A stretch of 64,000 nt of DNA from Microbacterium sp. Au-Mic1 (GTDB lineage Bacteria > Actinomycetota > Actinomycetes > Actinomycetales > Microbacteriaceae). The notes beneath the pieces are model-generated. The model was not told the DNA's origin, did not search any database, and was given only the letters and a program-made list of their open reading frames with translations. The position numbers and the translations under genes are program-made. Positions 38,269 through 47,297 of this stretch are shown one piece after another; the stretch's first letter is position 1; every line of letters starts with the position of its first letter. Where the stretch lies: NCBI RefSeq assembly GCF_021341785.1, contig NZ_JAJTTF010000003.1, positions 186,001 to 250,000 on the forward strand, in the 5' to 3' direction.

Positions 38269-39474
38269 CTATACCTTCGCCAGCGCACGCAGGAGCGAGC
38301 GATACTGGACGATAAATTCGTCGGGCGTGCGCTCGTCGCCGTAAAAGATCACAGAATCCACCCCGTGGGTCTCGTCGAGATGGAGCTCACGTCGCATCTG
38401 CTTGATCGTCCCGAGGCCCACTTCGCGCCCGTCACCGGCCGGAACGAACTGGAATCGGCGCACCGTTTGCTTCCGTCTGCCGAGGAACCCTCGCTCAACG
38501 ATTGCTCGCTCCACCAAAACCCCAGTAGTTCGCGAACTGATCGAGCACTCGAAGTCCTGCTTAAGGATCCCGCGCAACTTCCGCCACGTGATGGGACGTT
38601 CGGAGCGCGAGACCGGTCGCGAGTTCTTTCGAATCCATTCGGCGATCACAAGTACCTCTCGATCAGCCACTCGGTCGTAGTCGAAGCCCTTGGGAAGGAT
38701 CTGATGGTTTGTGACCTCCAGCATCCATTTGAAGATCGCGTCTTTATCGACGGAGTCACGAAGCCACTGGTTATGTCTGTCAAGGAACACAAGCAGGCTC
38801 ACCACCGCAGTGCGTTTGTTGCCGTTGTGGAACGGATGATTGTGGACGAGCGAGTGGACGAGCGCCGCAGCCGCCATCTCGATGGTTGGGTACTTGGGTT
38901 CGACACCGTGGCCCGAAAGCGGTCTCATGAGCGCGCTGGCGAGCGAATCTTCGTTCTTCACTCCGGGCGGCCAGATCGGATCATTTGCTTGGGTGGCGTC
39001 ATTCTCAAGCGCTTCGTGAATCGACCGCACTTCGTCAACAGTCAAGAACATCGTTGGTTCCTTCTGCCCGATCACCTTCCAGGAGATCGGCGGTGCTGTC
39101 GGCTTCTTCACTGCTTCCGTGGGCGTGGGCGGCACCGGCGAGGGCTGTTCCTTGACCATCCGTGCCAGCCGTGACGACGCTCCTTTCGGGATGTTGCGGG
39201 CTCGTTCCGGTGATACATAACCGAGAGAGACCAGGCGGGTGTCGAGATCGGCGACCGTGATGCCTAGCTGGGCCGCCCAGTAGGACTTGCGCCTTCTATC
39301 CACGCGCGATGGCAGCTGGCACGCGCGTAGGGCGGTATTCAGGTCGTCGCTTCGAATCAGAGACGATGGCTCCGTCACATAATCGATGTCTGCGTACCAG
39401 AGGGTGACGAGGACCTCTTCGACATCCTTCTCGGCTGCGGTTGCGAGCTCGCGCACGCTCATCGTTGTTGGCAC
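38269..39474 (-). CDS. Doc/Fic-domain protein with extra N- and C-terminal domains
   Basis: 401-residue protein of atypical, more AT-rich codon use. The GTG at 39474 has AGGAG six bases upstream and is preferred over the ATG at 39498. Residues 1-45 look like an IF2_N-type small helical domain (VRELATAAEKDVEEVL), with a possible second copy at 60-90. A Pro-rich linker (108-130) precedes a Doc domain whose core motif HPFHNGNKR spans 213-221. The Lys where AMPylating Fic enzymes have Gly suggests Doc-like phosphorylation of a translation target. Residues 295-380 (WRKLRGIL, then EVGLGTIKQMRREL) resemble a HicA fold. No separate antitoxin gene is adjacent. Confidence 0.75.
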   Translation of the reverse strand: MPTTMSVRELATAAEKDVEEVLVTLWYADIDYVTEPSSLIRSDDLNTALRACQLPSRVDRRRKSYWAAQLGITVADLDTRLVSLGYVSPERARNIPKGASSRLARMVKEQPSPVPPTPTEAVKKPTAPPISWKVIGQKEPTMFLTVDEVRSIHEALENDATQANDPIWPPGVKNEDSLASALMRPLSGHGVEPKYPTIEMAAAALVHSLVHNHPFHNGNKRTAVVSLLVFLDRHNQWLRDSVDKDAIFKWMLEVTNHQILPKGFDYDRVADREVLVIAEWIRKNSRPVSRSERPITWRKLRGILKQDFECSISSRTTGVLVERAIVERGFLGRRKQTVRRFQFVPAGDGREVGLGTIKQMRRELHLDETHGVDSVIFYGDERTPDEFIVQYRSLLRALAKV

Positions 39475-39610
39475 TTTGGCTCCTATCAAGCCCATCATGA
39501 CGGATCACGCCGACATTGAAAGTGCGGAACGCACGGGGGCTTTCGTCGTTCTCCGGGCTCCGGCGGGACGGCCGCCGCGTGGACTCCGGGCCCGGCTCCG
39601 CCGCGCTTTC

Positions 39611-39616
39611 TAGACT
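39611..39616 (+). promoter_or_regulatory. Predicted leaderless -10 box of the FBP-domain gene
   Basis: TAGACT at 39611-39616 lies seven bases before the ATG at 39624, and no ribosome site exists between them. Confidence 0.45.
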
Positions 39617-39623
39617 GGTCCTC

Positions 39624-40115
39624 ATGCGTGCCCTCACCGAAGACCAGATCCGGGCGTCGTTCCGCAACGCAGAGCCCGACAAGGCCGCCGAGATCGCGAT
39701 GCCGCACGACCTGCTGCTCGCCGAGTGGGACTACCTCGACTTCTTCGCATGGCGGGATCCGATCGCCTCACGCAGCGGCTACATCGTCATCGAGCAGGAC
39801 GGCGAGCCCGTCGGGATCGTGCTGCGTGCGGCGGATCCGTCCCGGGTGCGCTCCGGCATGTGCAACCTCTGCCACACGATGCAGCCCGGCAACCAGGTCG
39901 CGCTGTTCGCCGCCCGCCGCGCGGGCGCGGAGGGGCGCAAGGGCTCCGTCGTGGGCACTTACATCTGCGCCGACCTCTCCTGCCATGAGAGCGTGCGGAT
40001 CGTGCCCCCGCTCGCGCCCAACGAGATCCGTGCGGACCAGCACGCCGACCGGCGCCTGGACGGCACCCATCGTCGCGTCTACTCCTTCGTCGCGTCCGTG
40101 CTCGGCGACGCCTGA
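39624..40115 (+). CDS. FBP-domain (FusB-like zinc-binding) protein
   Basis: 163-residue protein with an FBP-type treble-clef zinc domain. The ligand set is CNLCH near residue 74 and CADLSCHESVR near residue 113. FusB-type proteins bind elongation factor G and rescue it from fusidic acid; actinobacterial homologues are common and largely uncharacterised. The ATG at 39624 gives the family start. The gene is in normal host codon use, so the foreign Doc gene ends before it. Confidence 0.85.
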   Translation: MRALTEDQIRASFRNAEPDKAAEIAMPHDLLLAEWDYLDFFAWRDPIASRSGYIVIEQDGEPVGIVLRAADPSRVRSGMCNLCHTMQPGNQVALFAARRAGAEGRKGSVVGTYICADLSCHESVRIVPPLAPNEIRADQHADRRLDGTHRRVYSFVASVLGDA

Positions 40116-40197
40116 CAGCTCGTCCGCGTTCCTGCGCGGCGTGCCGTCGGACCGCTATCTTCGTCTCCAGGACGGCGGACGAGAGAGAGGACGGCCG

Positions 40198-42948
40198 GTG
40201 CTGAGGGTCGACCTGTTCGGCAGCCTGCGCGTCACGGACCACCGGCGCGAGCTCGTCGTGCCCGGCACGCTCCCGCGCGCCCTGCTCGCCCGTCTCGCGC
40301 TGACGCCAGGAGAAGCCGTCGGGGCAGAGCGGCTCGTGGAGGACGTGTGGGCGTCGCCGCCTGATTCCGCGATCGGCGCGATCCGCGTCTACATCACCAG
40401 ACTCCGCCAGCGTGGACTCGAGGGCGTGCTCCGGGGCGGTCGTGGCGGCTACGCCCTCGACGTCGCGCCCGACGCTGTCGACGTGCTGCGGTTCCGCGCG
40501 CTGCTGGCGGAGGCGGAGCCGGCCGAGGATGACCGGCGATTCGCGCTGCTGCGGGAGGCCGACGCACTCTGGACCGGAGAGCCTTTCGCGGGGCTCGACG
40601 GGGTGCCTGCGCTGGACCGCGAACGCGCCGGACTCGTCGCCGCCCGTCAGCTGCTGGTGGAGTCCCTTGCTGAACTGCGCCTGCGCCGGGACGAGCCGTC
40701 CGCCGCCGCCGCAGCACTCGCGCCCCACGTCGCCGGACGTCCGCACGACGAGCGCCTCGCGTCGCTGCTCGCGACGGCGCTGGCGCGCTCAGGGCGGGAC
40801 GCCGAAGCCCTCGCCGTGATCGACGATCTGCGGATCCGGCGCCGCGACGACCTCGGGCTCGATCTCTCCGACGACGTCGGCGATCTGATGCAGCGGATCG
40901 TGCGGCAGGAGGCGGCGACCACCGTGACCGGCCTCCGGCCTGCGCGTGTCGGCCGCACGGTGCGGCGGAGGGGGATCCCCATCCCGCTCACGGTCTTCGT
41001 CGGCCGCAGGCAGGAGCTCGACGCGCTCGCCCAGGCGCGCAGCATGGCCAGGCTCGTGACCGTCACGGGGCCCGGCGGAGCGGGCAAGACGCGGCTCGTC
41101 GTGGAGCATCTGCGGCAGGCGACCGCCGAGCTCTCGGATGAGCAGGTCTTCATCGATCTGCAGGTGGTCTTCGACGCCGAGCGCGCTCTGGTGCTCAAAG
41201 CGATCGCCGACGGCGTCGATGCCGAACAGCCCACCCTCGAAGCGATCTCACGTCGTCTCGCTGCCGCCCCGGTCACGCTGGTGCTGGACAACGCGGAGCA
41301 CCTGCACGATGTCGTCCGCGACATCGTGCGCGACCTGCTCGTGACGACCGTCGGGCTCTCCCTCATCGTGACCAGCCGTGAGACGCTGCGCGTGCCGGGC
41401 GAGCGGGTCATACCGGTCGGCCCGATGGACACGGGTTCCGATGCCGTGCGCCTCTTCGCCGACCGTGCGGCCGATGCGGATCCGGGGTTCGTGCTCGACG
41501 AACGGACCCGCGGCTCCGTCGAGACGCTCTGCGCTCGGCTCGACGGGCTGCCGCTGGCCCTCGAGATCGCCGCGGCGCGCCTCGACACCGTGGGCCTCGG
41601 CGACGTGCTCGACGTCGTGTCGGCCGATGCGAGCGACCTCGGCGAGGAATCCGGCAGGCACGGCAGCCTGCGCGCGGCGATCGAGTGGAGCATCGACCTG
41701 CTGGATCCGGCTGAGCGGGAGGCGCTGATCGAGGTCGCCGGCTTCGGCGGGTCGTTCACGCTGGCTGCCGTGCGGGGGATCGCGGCGAGCGGCGCCGAGA
41801 CCGCGGCGACCGTGGCCCGCCTGGCGCGGAAGTCGCTCATCTACGCCTCGGAGGGCCCCGACGGCGAACGCCGCTTCCGCCTTCTGGAGCCGATCATGGA
41901 CTACGCGTATCCGCTGGCCGATGCCCGGGAGCGCTCCCCGTTCTACACGCGCCACGCTCGCTGGTACGCCGGCTGGGTGACGGAGCTGCGCGGACGGCTG
42001 CTCTCCGCGGATCCGCGGGTCGCGCACGCGCTGCTCGAGCTGAGCGCCGTGGACCTCCGTCTCGGCCTGAGCGCCGCCCTGCGTCGCGGCGATCGCGACA
42101 GCGCCCTGCGGATCGTGGAGGGGCAGTCCTGGCACTGGTTCCAACGCGGACGCGCGATCCAGGGGGCCGGGCTCATCGCCGACGCCCTGGCCGTGCCGGG
42201 CGAGACCGATGCCGTCACCGAGTCGCGCACCCGGATCGCGCAGGCGCGCCTCGTCTTCCAGTACGGCGATGTCGAGCTGGCCCGCACGCGCCTGTCCGAG
42301 GCGAGGGCCGTCGCGTCGGACGCGGGTGCGCACTCCGAGCTGGCGCTCGCCGCGGCGCTGGCCGCAGTCGTGGCGGTCTCGACGGGCGATGGGGAAGCCG
42401 CCCACGAGCCCATGGCGGCGGCGCTCGAGTCCGTCGTGCAGGCCGACGTGTGGGAGCGGATCCAGGTGGCGATGTGCCACGGGCAGGTGCTGCGCGCCAC
42501 CGGGCAGCCGGCGCAGGCGATGCAGGTGCTGAACGACGCCATCGCTGCGGCCCGGTCGGCGGACCTGCCCATCGACGCGCTCTCCCAGGTGCTCGCCGGG
42601 GTGCTCATCGATGCCCGCCGCGGGCGGGAAGCGCTGCGGGTCTCGGTCGCCGCAGCCGAGACGGCCTTGCGGATGGACGAGCCCACGTCCGCGCTGGCCC
42701 TGCTGCACACGGCGGCGGGCGCGGCCGCCCTGCTGGACCGTAACGCCGAGGCGGCGCGGCTGCTGGGAGCGGTGCGCGGGCTGGGGGAGCGGCACGGATA
42801 CGACCCGGTCACGGCGGAGCCGTTCGACGCGGAGGTCATCCGCACCCGGATCCGCCAGGCGATGCAGCCTGAGGAGTGGAGCGCCGCGCTCGCCGCGGGC
42901 CGCGCGTTGGGTCTCGAGCAGGCCGTCGCCCTCGCTCGCGGCCTATGA
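40198..42948 (+). CDS. AfsR/SARP-like regulator with BTAD and ATPase domains
   Basis: 916-residue regulator starting at the GTG after GAGAGAGG. It has an OmpR-like winged helix (about 1-95: LRVDLFGSLRVTD, VYITRLRQRG), a bacterial transcriptional activator domain (about 100-240), an NTPase module with Walker A TGPGGAGKTRLV near residue 293, and C-terminal TPR-like helices (about 600-910). This is the AfsR/DnrI layout used to control secondary metabolism or stress genes. The target is unknown: no biosynthetic cluster is in the window. The adjacent HtrA-like protease gene could be one target (inference). Confidence 0.9.
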   Translation: MLRVDLFGSLRVTDHRRELVVPGTLPRALLARLALTPGEAVGAERLVEDVWASPPDSAIGAIRVYITRLRQRGLEGVLRGGRGGYALDVAPDAVDVLRFRALLAEAEPAEDDRRFALLREADALWTGEPFAGLDGVPALDRERAGLVAARQLLVESLAELRLRRDEPSAAAAALAPHVAGRPHDERLASLLATALARSGRDAEALAVIDDLRIRRRDDLGLDLSDDVGDLMQRIVRQEAATTVTGLRPARVGRTVRRRGIPIPLTVFVGRRQELDALAQARSMARLVTVTGPGGAGKTRLVVEHLRQATAELSDEQVFIDLQVVFDAERALVLKAIADGVDAEQPTLEAISRRLAAAPVTLVLDNAEHLHDVVRDIVRDLLVTTVGLSLIVTSRETLRVPGERVIPVGPMDTGSDAVRLFADRAADADPGFVLDERTRGSVETLCARLDGLPLALEIAAARLDTVGLGDVLDVVSADASDLGEESGRHGSLRAAIEWSIDLLDPAEREALIEVAGFGGSFTLAAVRGIAASGAETAATVARLARKSLIYASEGPDGERRFRLLEPIMDYAYPLADARERSPFYTRHARWYAGWVTELRGRLLSADPRVAHALLELSAVDLRLGLSAALRRGDRDSALRIVEGQSWHWFQRGRAIQGAGLIADALAVPGETDAVTESRTRIAQARLVFQYGDVELARTRLSEARAVASDAGAHSELALAAALAAVVAVSTGDGEAAHEPMAAALESVVQADVWERIQVAMCHGQVLRATGQPAQAMQVLNDAIAAARSADLPIDALSQVLAGVLIDARRGREALRVSVAAAETALRMDEPTSALALLHTAAGAAALLDRNAEAARLLGAVRGLGERHGYDPVTAEPFDAEVIRTRIRQAMQPEEWSAALAAGRALGLEQAVALARGL

Positions 42949-43080
42949 GGCTGCGTTAACGGTCGTGCGCGAACGTTGCATCGCCCGCGCACGACGGCCG
43001 AGGGGCGCATCATGACGCGGCCTGCGTTGCAGCGGCGTTAACCGGACGGGGATCGGATCCGCTGCTGCTCCGCGGATCCG

Positions 43081-43086
43081 TAGGTT
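43081..43086 (+). promoter_or_regulatory. Predicted leaderless -10 box of the HtrA-like gene
   Basis: TAGGTT at 43081-43086 lies eight bases before the ATG at 43095. No ribosome site is present. Confidence 0.4.
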
Positions 43087-43094
43087 CGTCTCCC

Positions 43095-44651
43095 ATGACA
43101 CACCAGAACCTCCCCTCGCGGCGCCGGCTCGTGCTCGGCGCCGCACTGCTCGGCTCGGCCGCGCTGGCATTGACCGGCTGCGGCCTGCCGCTCCCCTTCG
43201 GGGGCTCCTCCTCGGGCGGTGCCGTCGGGTTCGGCGACGTTCAGAAGGCCACCATCCAGATCGAGGCCGTCGGCACGTTCGTGGATCCGGAACAGGGCGG
43301 CTACGAGGCCGCGGGCCGCGGCAGCGGCTTCCTCATCGACGACAGCGGCCTCGCCGTCACCAACAACCACGTCGTGGTCGGCGCCGGCACCCTCAAGGTG
43401 TGGCGCGGCGGGGACACCACGAAGACGCTGAACGCCAAGGTGCTCGCCTCGAGCGAGTGCTACGACCTCGCCGTCATCAAGCTCGAGGGCAGCGGCTATC
43501 CGCACCTGCGCTGGCGCGACAAGCCCGTGGAGACCGCCCTGGATGTCTATGCGGCGGGCTTCCCGCTCGGCGACCCGACGTTCACCGAGACGAAGGGCAT
43601 CGTCTCGAAGGCGGACACCGCGGGAAAGACGCCCTGGGCTGCGCTCGACCACATCATCGAGCACGACGCGCGCATCCGCCCGGGGAACTCGGGCGGCCCT
43701 CTCGTCGACAAGGACGGCGCGGTCGTGGGCGTCAACTATGCCGGCAACGACCAGTACGACACCAACCTCGCGATCCACCGCGACGAGGCCAAGCAGGCCA
43801 TCGCCCAGCTCGCGAAGGGCAAGCCCGTGCTCAGCCTCGGCATCAACGGCACGGCGCTGACGGACGAGGACGGCAACGGTCTCGGGATCTGGGTCAGCTC
43901 GGTCGCCTCCGGATCCCCGGCGGACAAGGCCGGCATCGAGGGCGGCGACCTGCTCACCAAGATGGAGGGCGTTTCGCTCGGTGCCGACGGCACCATGTCG
44001 GACTACTGCAGTGTGCTGCGCACCCACGGACAGGATGCCACGCTCTCGGTCGAGCTGTTCCGGCCTGCGGACAACACCTACTACCGCGGGCAGTTCAACG
44101 GCAAGCCGATCGCGGCGCAGAAGACCATCGAGACGGCCACGGGCGCCGACAGTGGGTCCAGCCAGGTCGCGAGCGGCGACTTCATCACGGTGAAGGACGA
44201 CTCCGGCACGGTGTCCGTGCAAGTGCCCGCCGCCTGGAAGCAGACCCAGGGTTCGCCGTTCACCGACGACGGCGGCAACGAGTACAAGCTCCTGTCCGCC
44301 GCTCCCGACATCAACGCCTTCCTGAACGACTGGGGTGCCCCGGGCGTGAGCGTCTACGCCTCGAAGGATGCGGTCGGCAAGGTCACGCCGCAGCAGATCA
44401 TGGACGGGATGGGGTCCGGCCTCGCCGCGGAGGGCTGCCAGTCCGAAGGCGCCAGCGACTACGACGACGGCGTGCACCAGGGGCAGCTCGCGATGTGGTC
44501 GGGCTGCGGCCCCGCCAAATCGTACGCCCTGGTCGTGTCTGCGCAGGCGAAGTCCGGCGACTACGTCGTACTGGTCACTCTGCAGGCGCCGAAGGTCGAC
44601 GACCTCGCTGCGGCGGACCGGATCCTCGGTAGCTTCTCCGCGCGCTTCTGA
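43095..44651 (+). CDS. HtrA-like trypsin-fold protease with PDZ domain, Tat lipoprotein
   Basis: 518-residue secreted serine protease. The N-terminus SRRRLVLG followed by a hydrophobic run and LTGC (Cys29) looks like a Tat lipoprotein signal. The catalytic triad is H92 (NNHVV), D124 (CYDLAVI) and S199 (RPGNSGGPLV). A PDZ domain spans about 255-345, and an unassigned domain of about 170 residues follows. HtrA-like proteins handle misfolded proteins on the cell surface. It is followed by a small DUF4190 gene, possibly in the same operon. Confidence 0.9.
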   Translation: MTHQNLPSRRRLVLGAALLGSAALALTGCGLPLPFGGSSSGGAVGFGDVQKATIQIEAVGTFVDPEQGGYEAAGRGSGFLIDDSGLAVTNNHVVVGAGTLKVWRGGDTTKTLNAKVLASSECYDLAVIKLEGSGYPHLRWRDKPVETALDVYAAGFPLGDPTFTETKGIVSKADTAGKTPWAALDHIIEHDARIRPGNSGGPLVDKDGAVVGVNYAGNDQYDTNLAIHRDEAKQAIAQLAKGKPVLSLGINGTALTDEDGNGLGIWVSSVASGSPADKAGIEGGDLLTKMEGVSLGADGTMSDYCSVLRTHGQDATLSVELFRPADNTYYRGQFNGKPIAAQKTIETATGADSGSSQVASGDFITVKDDSGTVSVQVPAAWKQTQGSPFTDDGGNEYKLLSAAPDINAFLNDWGAPGVSVYASKDAVGKVTPQQIMDGMGSGLAAEGCQSEGASDYDDGVHQGQLAMWSGCGPAKSYALVVSAQAKSGDYVVLVTLQAPKVDDLAAADRILGSFSARF

Positions 44652-44719
44652 ATCCGCCCCTCATCGTCTCCACCCCGCGCTCCGGCATCCGCCGCGACGC
44701 ACCTCTGAAAGGAACCACC

Positions 44720-45070
44720 ATGTCGTACGACGCTCCCTCGGTCGGCTCGGGCTTCGCTCCCGCCCCCGGCACCGCTTCCGCCGCTCCCGCACCGCAGGCC
44801 ACGGCCGCGCCGGGCGGCCTCCCGGCTGCGGCGGTCGCACCCGCGGCGAACCCGTCCAGCCCGCTGCCCGTGATCGCGCTGGTCTGCGCGTTCCTCCTGC
44901 CGCTCGCCGGAATCGTCTGCGGGCACATCGCGCTCGCGCAGATCAAGCGGGACGGCCGCCCGGGCAGGGGCGTCGCGCTCGCCGCCGTCATCCTCGGCTA
45001 TGCGTTCACGGCCGTCTGGGTGATCGTGATGGCGTTGTCGCTCATGATCTCGTTCACCGTCGGGTCCTGA
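44720..45070 (+). CDS. DUF4190-domain small membrane protein
   Basis: 116-residue protein. The N-terminus is Pro/Ala-rich and soluble (1-50). Two hydrophobic segments follow, IALVCAFLLPLAGIVCGHIA and the C-terminal IVMALSLMISFTV, separated by QIKRDGRPGRG, the usual DUF4190 layout. AAAGGAACC lies before the ATG. The function is unknown; such proteins often accompany secretion or stress genes. A strong terminator follows. Confidence 0.8.
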   Translation: MSYDAPSVGSGFAPAPGTASAAPAPQATAAPGGLPAAAVAPAANPSSPLPVIALVCAFLLPLAGIVCGHIALAQIKRDGRPGRGVALAAVILGYAFTAVWVIVMALSLMISFTVGS

Positions 45071-45083
45071 GCACAGCCCGAGA

Positions 45084-45123
45084 GCCGAGCCCCCGGTCGG
45101 ATTCCTCCGACCGGGGGCTCGGC
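45084..45123 (+). terminator. Terminator after the DUF4190 gene
   Basis: Perfect 18-bp stem gccgagcccccggtcgga (45084-45101), loop ttcc, tccgaccgggggctcggc (45106-45123). Confidence 0.85.
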
Positions 45124-45243
45124 GTGGGTGGTGAGCCTCAGGATCAGGAATGCTGGCACTCGGTGCCATCGGTGCGCCTCGCGCGGGTAGGCTGAACGGG
45201 CGGCTCACGGCCGCATGATCGCCGCTGATCCCGAAGGAGCACC

Positions 45244-46035
45244 ATGTCCGAGCCCCTGCTCTACCGTGTCGAAGACGGCCTCGCCCGGATCACTCTGAAC
45301 CGACCGCAGCGGCTGAACGCCTTCAACGCCGAGCTCGCGCACGCGTGGGCGGAGGCGACGGCGGCCGCCGTCGGCGACAGCGCGGTGGGTGCGATCCTGA
45401 TCGAGGGCGAGGGGCGTGCGTTCTGCGCGGGCGGCGACGTCATCGATATGGCCACGGGCATGGGCGGGCGCGAGGAGATCGAACGGCTGGCGCAGGTCAT
45501 CCACGCAGGCATCGCCTCCCTGACGACGTCATCCGTGCCCGTCGTCGCAGCGGCGCACGGCACCACCGCCGGCGGAGGGCTGGGGATCCTGCTCGCGAGC
45601 GACTACGCGGTCGTCGGATCCGATTCGCGCTTCGGCAGCCTGTACGCCAATGTCGGGCTCACTCCCGACCTCTCCGTCAGCGCACAGCTGGCCGCCGCGG
45701 TCGGTCAGCGCCGCGCGCTGCATCTCCTGCTCACCGATCGCATGCTCTCGGCCACGGAGGCGATCGAATGGGGCATCGCCGCTGAGGCCGTCGGCGAGGG
45801 CGACGCCGAGGCGGTCGCGACCGCCGTGCGCAGCCGGGCCGAGGAGGTCGCGCGGTTCTGGCTCGCGGGCGCCTTCGGCGCGTACGGCCAGGCGAAGCGC
45901 CTGATCCGCTCCCGCGCGGAGCGCACCTTCCCGGAGCAGCTGGACGAGGAGGCGCGCACGATCGCCGCCGCGTTCGGCGGATCCGAAGCGCAGGGCCTGA
46001 TCGCGGCGTTCGCGCAGCGGTCGTCCGGACGCTGA
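45244..46035 (+). CDS. Enoyl-CoA hydratase/isomerase family protein
   Basis: 263-residue crotonase-fold enzyme. It starts ATG after GAAGGAGC. The CoA/oxyanion motif is FCAGGDVIDMATGMGG near residue 61, and the second oxyanion region is GTTAGGGLGILLASDYAVVG near residue 104. It likely hydrates or isomerises an acyl-CoA; the substrate is not defined. It stands alone with its own promoter-like TAGGCT near 45189. Confidence 0.9.
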   Translation: MSEPLLYRVEDGLARITLNRPQRLNAFNAELAHAWAEATAAAVGDSAVGAILIEGEGRAFCAGGDVIDMATGMGGREEIERLAQVIHAGIASLTTSSVPVVAAAHGTTAGGGLGILLASDYAVVGSDSRFGSLYANVGLTPDLSVSAQLAAAVGQRRALHLLLTDRMLSATEAIEWGIAAEAVGEGDAEAVATAVRSRAEEVARFWLAGAFGAYGQAKRLIRSRAERTFPEQLDEEARTIAAAFGGSEAQGLIAAFAQRSSGR

Positions 46036-46187
46036 CGGGCGCGCCCGTTCCCCGCGCGATGCGGTCGGCCCGCGTCGCATCCGCCCGCACAGGGCTTGGC
46101 CGCGACGAGTTCTCCCCTGATCGTGCATCGCCCGCAGAAGGCGCGACATCGCATGCGAGGATGAGAGCACGACAGACGGGGGATCCC

Positions 46188-47297
46188 ATGGCGAACACGA
46201 CGACGCCGGCCAAGTCCGGGCCGAACACCTCACTGCTCATCCGCGGCGCGATCTGGATCGCGATCGGAGCCCTCATCGCCGCCGCCCTGGTGTGCGTGGT
46301 GTGGGTGCTCATCGGTGACCAGCAGGGGCTGATCGGTCGGGCGTTCCTCACGATCGTGCTGCTCGCCGCCTTCGCGGCGATCGCGATCCTCGAGGCGAGC
46401 CTCGCACCCAACCGCGAGGACTGGCTGGCGCTGCTGAGCATGATCTCCTGGATCCTCGCGCTGCTGGTCGGCGCCGTGAAGATCTGGCTGCCCGACGACA
46501 GCTACTTCGGCGGCGTGGAGCGCTTCTTCCAGCTCGTTCTCGTCGTCGGGATCCTGCAGCTCGCCCTGTTGCACGTGCGGCTGTTCCAGAAGGCCGCAGC
46601 GCGCCACGTCACCGGGTTCACGCAGGGCATCGTGTGGGCGACGTACGCGTTCCTCGCGGGCCTGGTCGCGATGCTGGTGTTCTACCTGACCTTCCCGCAC
46701 ACGTTCGACTACCAGGAGCTGTACTGGCGGATCGTGGTCGCGTTGACGATCCTCACCGCCGTCGGCACCATGCTGATCCCGCTGCTGAACGCGTTGTTCG
46801 CCCCGAAACGGCCCGCGCCCGGCGCGCCGGCACTCGTGGCCTACGCCGCCCCGGCCGCGGTCGCGTATCCGTCAGCCGAACCGCAGCCGTGGCCGACCTA
46901 CGCCGACGGCCGCACGCCGCTGCCGATCTTCGCGGACGGCAGCCCCGACTGGAACGCGTACTACACGGGCGTGCCCTCGCCGGGGGCGACGACCCCGGGC
47001 CGGCCGGCCGCGACCACTCCGGTCCAGCCTGCGCTGCCTGCGCAGTCCGCGGCCGAGGCCGCCGCAGCTCCGTTCGGTGCCGGGACCTCGGCGCCGCAGA
47101 TGGCTCCGGCGGCGCCCCCTGCCGAACCGGCCGCCACCGCGCCGACCAGCACTGCGGGCGGCCATGGGCTGACGGGAGCGCTGCACTCGGAGGTGCCCGC
47201 GGGCGAGGCCGATCCGGCGGCGCCGTCGACAGCTCCCGAGTTCCCGCCCGCCCCGCCCGCTCCGTCTGCGGGGGCGACGCCGCCGGCCGCGTCGTGA
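46188..47297 (+). CDS. Six-helix membrane protein with Pro/Ala-rich tail
   Basis: 369-residue protein of unknown function. Six hydrophobic helices occupy residues 15-210, e.g. GAIWIAIGALIAAALVCVVW. A long low-complexity cytoplasmic or exposed tail rich in Ala, Pro and Thr follows. The ATG at 46188 follows GACGGGGGATCCC. It overlaps the inositol-phosphatase-like gene by four bases (GTGA). No transport or enzyme motif is recognised. Confidence 0.7.
   Translation: MANTTTPAKSGPNTSLLIRGAIWIAIGALIAAALVCVVWVLIGDQQGLIGRAFLTIVLLAAFAAIAILEASLAPNREDWLALLSMISWILALLVGAVKIWLPDDSYFGGVERFFQLVLVVGILQLALLHVRLFQKAAARHVTGFTQGIVWATYAFLAGLVAMLVFYLTFPHTFDYQELYWRIVVALTILTAVGTMLIPLLNALFAPKRPAPGAPALVAYAAPAAVAYPSAEPQPWPTYADGRTPLPIFADGSPDWNAYYTGVPSPGATTPGRPAATTPVQPALPAQSAAEAAAAPFGAGTSAPQMAPAAPPAEPAATAPTSTAGGHGLTGALHSEVPAGEADPAAPSTAPEFPPAPPAPSAGATPPAAS

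Noticed and set aside
38090-39620. Integrated element at tRNA-Tyr
   Set aside because: No copy of the tRNA 3' end (ggttcgaatccctcacttgcc) was found downstream and no integrase is present, so the Doc gene is only adjacent, with no att evidence.
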